This document shows, one piece after another, positions 40,166 through 44,476 of a stretch of 44,476 nucleotides of DNA (positions are counted from its first letter, which is position 1; each line of letters begins with the position of its first letter). Under the pieces are notes generated by a model that worked only from the letters and a program-made list of their open reading frames with translations, ran no database searches and was not told the DNA's origin. Position numbers and translations under genes: made by a program. This DNA comes from Candidatus Agathobaculum pullicola (GTDB taxonomy: Bacteria; Bacillota; Clostridia; Oscillospirales; Butyricicoccaceae), in the NCBI GenBank assembly GCA_019115085.1, contig DXEF01000042.1, positions 1 to 44,476 on the forward strand, written 5' to 3'.

Positions 40166-40716
40166 AGGCTCAGCTCAATGCTTATGAGGAAAAAATGAAA
40201 AAAACGATCGACGTACTCGCCAAGGAGTTGGCGGCTATCCGCGCAGGCCGCGCAAATCCGGCGGTACTCGATAAGATTACGGTCGAGTATTACGGCGCGC
40301 CGACGCCGCTCAATCAGGTGGCTGCGATTTCTTCGCCCGACCCCCGTTCGCTTGCGATCCAGCCGTGGGACGGATCGATTCTCAAGGCAATCGAAAAGGC
40401 GATTCAGGTATCCGATCTGGGCATCAATCCGCAGAATGACGGCAAGCAGATTCGTTTGAACTTCCCGCCGCTGACGGAGGAGCGCCGTAAAGAGCTGATT
40501 AAGGGCGTTTCCAAGACGGGCGAGGAATCCAAGGTTGCACTGCGCAATATCCGACGCGACGCGATTGATAAGTTCAAAGCGGCGCATAAGAAGAGCGAAA
40601 TGACTGAGGACGAGCTGCACGAGGGCGAAGAGAAGATGCAGAAGCTGACGGATAAGTATGTCAAGGAAGTTGATGCCATGGTTGCCAAGAAGTCCAAGGA
40701 GCTGGCAGAGGTGTGA
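40162..40716 (+). CDS. frr: Ribosome recycling factor
   Basis: This is a 184-residue factor that, with EF-G, splits post-termination ribosomes. It contains [45 protein letters not shown], and [18 protein letters not shown], all highly conserved. The three-helix domain is complete. The start overlaps the pyrH stop (ATGA). Length is standard. Confidence 0.97.
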   Translation: MKAQLNAYEEKMKKTIDVLAKELAAIRAGRANPAVLDKITVEYYGAPTPLNQVAAISSPDPRSLAIQPWDGSILKAIEKAIQVSDLGINPQNDGKQIRLNFPPLTEERRKELIKGVSKTGEESKVALRNIRRDAIDKFKAAHKKSEMTEDELHEGEEKMQKLTDKYVKEVDAMVAKKSKELAEV

Positions 40717-40757
40717 CGCGCCGCGCATCGCTCTGAAAGAAAAGCAAACAACATTGG

Positions 40758-40779
40758 GGGGCGGCGGCATGGCCGCCCC
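40758..40779. repeat. GC-rich hairpin between frr and uppS
   Basis: The 8-bp arms GGGGCGGC (40758-40765) and GCCGCCCC (40772-40779) have a 6-base loop. Only TTT follows, so it is at most a weak terminator or an mRNA stability element. Confidence 0.5.
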
Positions 40780-40799
40780 TTTGCATGGGGGAAGTATTT

Positions 40800-41549
40800 G
40801 TGGGTCTGTTTACACGGAAAAAGAAAGTAGCCGTACCGGAAAATCGTCCTGTGCCGCGGCATATCGCGGTCATCATGGACGGCAATGGCCGCTGGGCGAA
40901 AAAGCGCGGACTGCCGCGGCAGGCAGGGCATAAAGTCGGTGCAGAAACCTTCCGCACGATTGCGACTTACTGCAAGGACATTGGGGTACAGTATTTTACA
41001 GTGTATGCGTTTTCCACCGAAAACTGGAAACGGCCGCAGGAGGAAGTGAACGCACTGATGAACCTGTTCCGCACTTACCTGAAAGAAGCGGCGGAAACCA
41101 TGTTTCAGCGCGGGGTCGCGGTGCGAGTGCTGGGTGATTTGACACCGCTGCCTGAGGATATCCGTGCGCAGATCCGCGAGGTGGATGAGATTGCCGATCG
41201 GCTGGGGCCGGATGCGGCGACGGCTTCTCTGTGCATCAACTATGGCGGACGGGATGAAATCAAAAACGCGGTTCGGGCCATCGCGGAGCAGGTGAAAAGC
41301 GGCGCACTTGCGCCCGAGGATATCACCGAGGAGACGATCGGCGCGCATCTGTATACCGCACACATGCCTGATCCGGATTTGATTATCCGGCCGTCCGGGG
41401 AGATTCGCACCTCGAATTTTCTGTTATGGCAGTCGGCCTATGCCGAGTATTATTTTACTGATGTGCTATGGCCGGACTTCAAGACCGCCGATATGGATGC
41501 GGCGATTGACGTGTTTAACAAGCGCAATCGTCGGTTTGGCGGCGTATAA
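40800..41549 (+). CDS. uppS: Undecaprenyl diphosphate synthase (cis-prenyltransferase)
   Basis: This enzyme makes the C55 lipid carrier for cell-wall synthesis. It has RHIAVIMDGNGRWAKKRGLPRQAGH with the Mg2+-binding Asp, the TVYAFSTENWKRP motif, SLCINYGGRDEI, and DPDLIIRPSGEIRTSNFLLWQSAYAE. GTG 40800 was preferred because GGGGGAAG lies 6 bases upstream; ATG 40785, five codons earlier, sits right after a hairpin and has no ribosome binding site. The protein is then 249 residues, normal for the family. It is followed by cdsA, as usual. Confidence 0.94.
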   Translation: MGLFTRKKKVAVPENRPVPRHIAVIMDGNGRWAKKRGLPRQAGHKVGAETFRTIATYCKDIGVQYFTVYAFSTENWKRPQEEVNALMNLFRTYLKEAAETMFQRGVAVRVLGDLTPLPEDIRAQIREVDEIADRLGPDAATASLCINYGGRDEIKNAVRAIAEQVKSGALAPEDITEETIGAHLYTAHMPDPDLIIRPSGEIRTSNFLLWQSAYAEYYFTDVLWPDFKTADMDAAIDVFNKRNRRFGGV

Positions 41550-41573
41550 ACAGACGGAGCGAGGTGTAAAGAT

Positions 41574-42416
41574 ATGAAAGCAAGAGTGTTGTTCGGTGTG
41601 GTCGGCTTTGTGTTGGTGCTGCTTGCGCTGTATGTGTTTCCGTCGATCGTGCTGGAGCTTGCGGTCGCAGCACTGTGCGTATTAGCGACGTATGAAGTAC
41701 TCGGTCCGACCAAGCTGGTGCATAACCGGCTGGAGCTGCTGTTGTGCCTGCTGGTTGCGCTGGGGCTGGCAATCGGCCATTTTGACATATTACCGCTTGA
41801 CTCGCAGGATGTGGTGCAGGGCCTGATTTTCGTGCTGTTGATTGGATCGTTTGCAATCGAATTGAAATTTCATAATAGAATGAACGTTTCGCAGGTCGCA
41901 TGGGGCTTTTTCGGCGCACTCATTGTACCATATCTCATGCTCAGCCTGCTGCGCATCTATCAAATGGACTTCAAACCGATTGGACAGACCGACTTTCGCG
42001 CGGGGCAGTTCATTGTGCTGCTGCCGCTGCTCGCCGCATGGGGCGCGGACACCTGTGCGCTGTTCGCCGGTATGTTTTTCGGAAAGCATAAGCTCGCTCC
42101 GGTGGTCAGCCCGAAAAAAACGGTGGAAGGCGCGGTAGGGGGCGTGATTGGCGGCGCGGTGCTGGTGCTGCTTGTCGTACTGCTGATGAATGTGACGCTT
42201 GGTCTGAAGATGCCGCTGTGGGCGGCGGTCGTGCTGGGCGCGGTCGGCGCGATGCTGGGCGAAATAGGAGATCTGTCCTTTTCGGTTATCAAGCGGCAGA
42301 CCGGCATCAAGGATTACGGCCATATCTTCCCGGGACACGGCGGTGTGCTCGACCGGTTTGACAGCGTATTATTTGTCGCACCGTTTGCGGAAATCATGTT
42401 CCGAATCATCTGGTAA
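41574..42416 (+). CDS. cdsA: Phosphatidate cytidylyltransferase
   Basis: This is a 280-residue membrane enzyme that makes CDP-diacylglycerol, the precursor of the major phospholipids. It has about seven hydrophobic segments. The family signature is complete: WGADTCALFAGMFFGKHKL, SPKKTVEGAVGG, GDLSFSVIKRQTGIKDYG, FPGHGGVLDRFDS. ATG 41574 lies 24 bases after uppS with a weak GGAGCGAGG site. It is part of the envelope lipid operon. Confidence 0.95.
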   Translation: MKARVLFGVVGFVLVLLALYVFPSIVLELAVAALCVLATYEVLGPTKLVHNRLELLLCLLVALGLAIGHFDILPLDSQDVVQGLIFVLLIGSFAIELKFHNRMNVSQVAWGFFGALIVPYLMLSLLRIYQMDFKPIGQTDFRAGQFIVLLPLLAAWGADTCALFAGMFFGKHKLAPVVSPKKTVEGAVGGVIGGAVLVLLVVLLMNVTLGLKMPLWAAVVLGAVGAMLGEIGDLSFSVIKRQTGIKDYGHIFPGHGGVLDRFDSVLFVAPFAEIMFRIIW

Positions 42417-42427
42417 GGGTGTGTTTT

Positions 42428-43561
42428 ATGAAAAAAATTGCGATTTTAGGCGCAACGGGTTCGATCGGCACACAAACGGTCGATATTTTGCCCTCGATTG
42501 ACGCTGAAGTTGTCGCATTGACGACAAACCGGCGCATAGACTTACTCGAAGAGCAGGCGCGCGCGCTGCATCCGAAGATGGTATGCGCGTTTGATGAAGC
42601 AGCCGCGCGTAACCTCAAGGTCAAGCTCGCGGACACGGATATCCGCGTGCTCAGCGGCATGGAGGGCCTGACGGCTTGCGCGGCGGAGAGCGGCGCAGAC
42701 ATCGTCGTGACCGCGGTGGTCGGCATGGTTGGCCTGCTGCCAACGCTGGCCGCTATTGATGCGGGCAAGGATATTGCGCTGGCCAATAAGGAAACACTCG
42801 TATGCGCGGGTGAGCTGGTCATGCGCGCGGCGCAGGAAAAGGGCGTAAAAATTCTGCCGGTCGATTCCGAACATTCGGCAATTTTCCAGTGCGCACAGGC
42901 CGCACACAGCAATCCGCTTGCAAAAATCATCCTGACCGCGTCGGGCGGCCCGTTTTTCGGGAAAACCGCAGCAGAAATGCGGTCGGTGACGCGTGAGCAG
43001 GCACTTGCGCATCCGAATTGGTCGATGGGCGCAAAAATCACCATTGACTCGGCGACCATGATGAACAAAGGGCTGGAATTTATTGAGGCCATGTGGCTGT
43101 ACGACATGCCGCCCGAGGATATTGAAATTGTCATTCATCGGGAAAGTATCGTTCATTCCGCGGTAGAGTTTGCCGACGGTGCAATGATCGCGCAGCTCGG
43201 CTTGCCCGACATGCGTCTGCCGATTCAGTATGCGCTGACCTATCCCGCGCGGGTGCCTTGCAAGGTGCCAAGGTTGTCACTGGCGGAGGCCGCGAAGCTG
43301 ACCTTCTATGCCCCTGATTATGAGGCGTTTCCGGCACTGAATCTTGCACGACAGGCGGCGGAGCGCAAGGGCGACCGCGGTGCGGTGCTCAACGGCGCAA
43401 ACGAAGCGGCGGTCGGCCTGTTTTTAGAAGGCCGCATCGGCTTTACCGAGATTGCCGAGCGGGTGGCGCGGGCGCTGGATGCGATTGCCTATCGCAGCAG
43501 CATCACGCTGGAAGATGTGCTTGCGGCTGACCGTGCCGCACGGGAGAGCGTTTTGGCATAA
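42428..43561 (+). CDS. dxr: 1-deoxy-D-xylulose 5-phosphate reductoisomerase
   Basis: This is a 377-residue NADPH enzyme for the committed step of the MEP isoprenoid pathway, target of fosmidomycin. It shows IAILGATGSIGTQTVDI, the nucleotide loop, ALANKETLVCAGELV, ILPVDSEHSAIFQC with the metal-binding Asp/Glu, LTASGGPF, HPNWSMGAKITIDSATMMNKGLE and GAVLNGANEAAVG. ATG 42428 was chosen with AAGGGTG upstream; a GTG three codons earlier is possible. It supplies precursors for the uppS product encoded nearby. Confidence 0.96.
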   Translation: MKKIAILGATGSIGTQTVDILPSIDAEVVALTTNRRIDLLEEQARALHPKMVCAFDEAAARNLKVKLADTDIRVLSGMEGLTACAAESGADIVVTAVVGMVGLLPTLAAIDAGKDIALANKETLVCAGELVMRAAQEKGVKILPVDSEHSAIFQCAQAAHSNPLAKIILTASGGPFFGKTAAEMRSVTREQALAHPNWSMGAKITIDSATMMNKGLEFIEAMWLYDMPPEDIEIVIHRESIVHSAVEFADGAMIAQLGLPDMRLPIQYALTYPARVPCKVPRLSLAEAAKLTFYAPDYEAFPALNLARQAAERKGDRGAVLNGANEAAVGLFLEGRIGFTEIAERVARALDAIAYRSSITLEDVLAADRAARESVLA

Positions 43562-43597
43562 AGCAGGTTTATTCTGTCCTGTGGGAGGAGAAGTATT

Positions 43598-44476
43598 TTG
43601 CTGCAAATCATACTGGCGATTCTGGCGTTTGGCATGCTGGTTATTGTGCATGAATTCGGACATTTTATCACAGCCAAGCGCGGCGGGGTACAGGTCAATG
43701 AATTCTGGATCGGTATGGGGCCGACACTGCTGAAAAAGCAGTATCACGGCACGTTGTATTGTTTGAAGCTGCTGCCCTTTGGCGGCGCGTGCGTGATGGA
43801 AGGAGAGGACAGCGAAAGCGAAAACGAGCACGCATTCGGCAAGGCCAGTCTGCCCCGGCGCATGCTCATCGTTGCCGCAGGCGCGCTGATGAATTTCCTT
43901 GTCGGTTTTCTGATTGTGCTGGCAGTCATGCGGCCCAACGGACCGGACGGCGGGTATATCGTCTCGACGCTCGCGTCAGTCGACCCTGCGAGCACGGCCG
44001 CGGCGGAAGGCGGCCTGATGGCTGGAGATGAAATCCTCAAGGTGGACGGATACCGGATTCTGCTGCGCAGCGATTTTGAGGTTGCACTTGCACGCGGCGA
44101 AGATACGACCTATGAGGTTGTTGTGCGGCGAAACGGAGAGAAAATCACGTTGCCTGCCGTCAAATTGGAGGCAACCATCGATGCCGGGGATGGACGTAAG
44201 ATGATTGGTCTGACCTTTGCCGAGCAGCCGGACAGCATCGGCCTTCATTTGAGCATGGCGGTGCGCACCTCGGTCAGCTATGCACGGATGGTTTGGGCGA
44301 GTCTCGGCATGCTGGTGAGCGGACAGGTCGGCGTCGACCAGCTTTCCGGGCCGGTCGGCGTTGCTGAGGTGATGGCGGACACGGCAAAATACAGCATGAT
44401 TTCATTCTTCCAGCTGGTCGCGTTTATTTCCATCAATCTGGGTGTGATGAACCTGCTGCCGCTGCCTGCAGATCGG
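43598..44476 (+). CDS. rseP: Site-2 metalloprotease RseP (partial, cut by the window end)
   Basis: About 293 residues of a membrane zinc protease that cleaves anti-sigma factors and signal-peptide remnants within the membrane. The zinc motif HEFGH is at residues 19-23, followed by WIGMGPTL and the PFGG loop. A PDZ domain follows (about 125-200: LMAGDEILKVDGYRI), then the second catalytic region DQLSGPVGVAEVM. The last metal-site motif NLLPLPALDGG is broken: the sequence reads NLLPLPADR and ends. The start is TTG 43598 behind GGGAGGAG. The final seven bases are doubtful (see findings). Confidence 0.93.
   Translation, partial: MLQIILAILAFGMLVIVHEFGHFITAKRGGVQVNEFWIGMGPTLLKKQYHGTLYCLKLLPFGGACVMEGEDSESENEHAFGKASLPRRMLIVAAGALMNFLVGFLIVLAVMRPNGPDGGYIVSTLASVDPASTAAAEGGLMAGDEILKVDGYRILLRSDFEVALARGEDTTYEVVVRRNGEKITLPAVKLEATIDAGDGRKMIGLTFAEQPDSIGLHLSMAVRTSVSYARMVWASLGMLVSGQVGVDQLSGPVGVAEVMADTAKYSMISFFQLVAFISINLGVMNLLPLPADR

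Noticed and set aside
1-44476. CRISPR arrays, tRNA or rRNA genes
   Set aside because: No regularly spaced repeats, cloverleaf sequences or rRNA segments were recognised on reading either strand. This was by eye; a dedicated scan would settle it.

Overview
The window looks like a chromosomal contig from a Gram-positive gut Clostridia (Oscillospiraceae/Butyricicoccus-like; inferred from gene order, GGAGG ribosome binding sites and family resemblance, with no database search). Most genes are housekeeping and moderately GC-rich. The first ~6.2 kb is more AT-rich and is accessory DNA.

Region 1 (1-6250) is the remnant of a TnpX/Tn4451-type mobilizable element. An IS3-family element (1-210) has inserted into a serine recombinase gene that already carries Asn in place of the catalytic Ser. 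A tnpW-like ORF with an internal stop, a probable mobilization-accessory protein and a tnpV gene also remain. Between these lies an intact-looking cargo: a response regulator and histidine kinase, a promoter region with three TAAGAA repeats, an exported protein ending in a HicA toxin domain, and a HicB-like partner without a DNA-binding domain. I consider this two-component-controlled, exported HicA/HicB pair the best candidate for an undescribed system in the window.

Region 2 (6264-17700) holds cysK, an amidase without a signal peptide, a 4Fe-4S protein, mnmM, two tandem zinc-ribbon membrane proteins, lysA, an overlapping putP/MBL/DUF3006 operon, and a proB/small ORF/proA/CYTH operon.

Region 3 (17940-29516) is a core run: zapA, a U32 (RlhA-type) protein, maf, mreC, mreD, PBP2, minD, mgsA, hisS, a small membrane protein and aspS. 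mreB, minC, minE and rodA are not in the cluster.

Region 4 (29538-39284) is partly decaying. It contains a sodium:solute symporter pseudogene behind a terminator-bearing leader, a VOC protein, a truncated and frameshifted iolD, AraC- and DeoR-type regulators, an intact split transketolase, a malic enzyme and a short gene remnant. The iolD relic and neighbouring regulators suggest a degraded polyol/inositol locus.

Region 5 (39377-44476) is the conserved pyrH, frr, uppS, cdsA, dxr, rseP series for pyrimidine nucleotides, ribosome recycling, isoprenoid and phospholipid synthesis and membrane proteolysis. rseP is cut by the window end, whose last seven bases match the start of a common sequencing adapter. 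I saw no tRNA, rRNA or CRISPR array.
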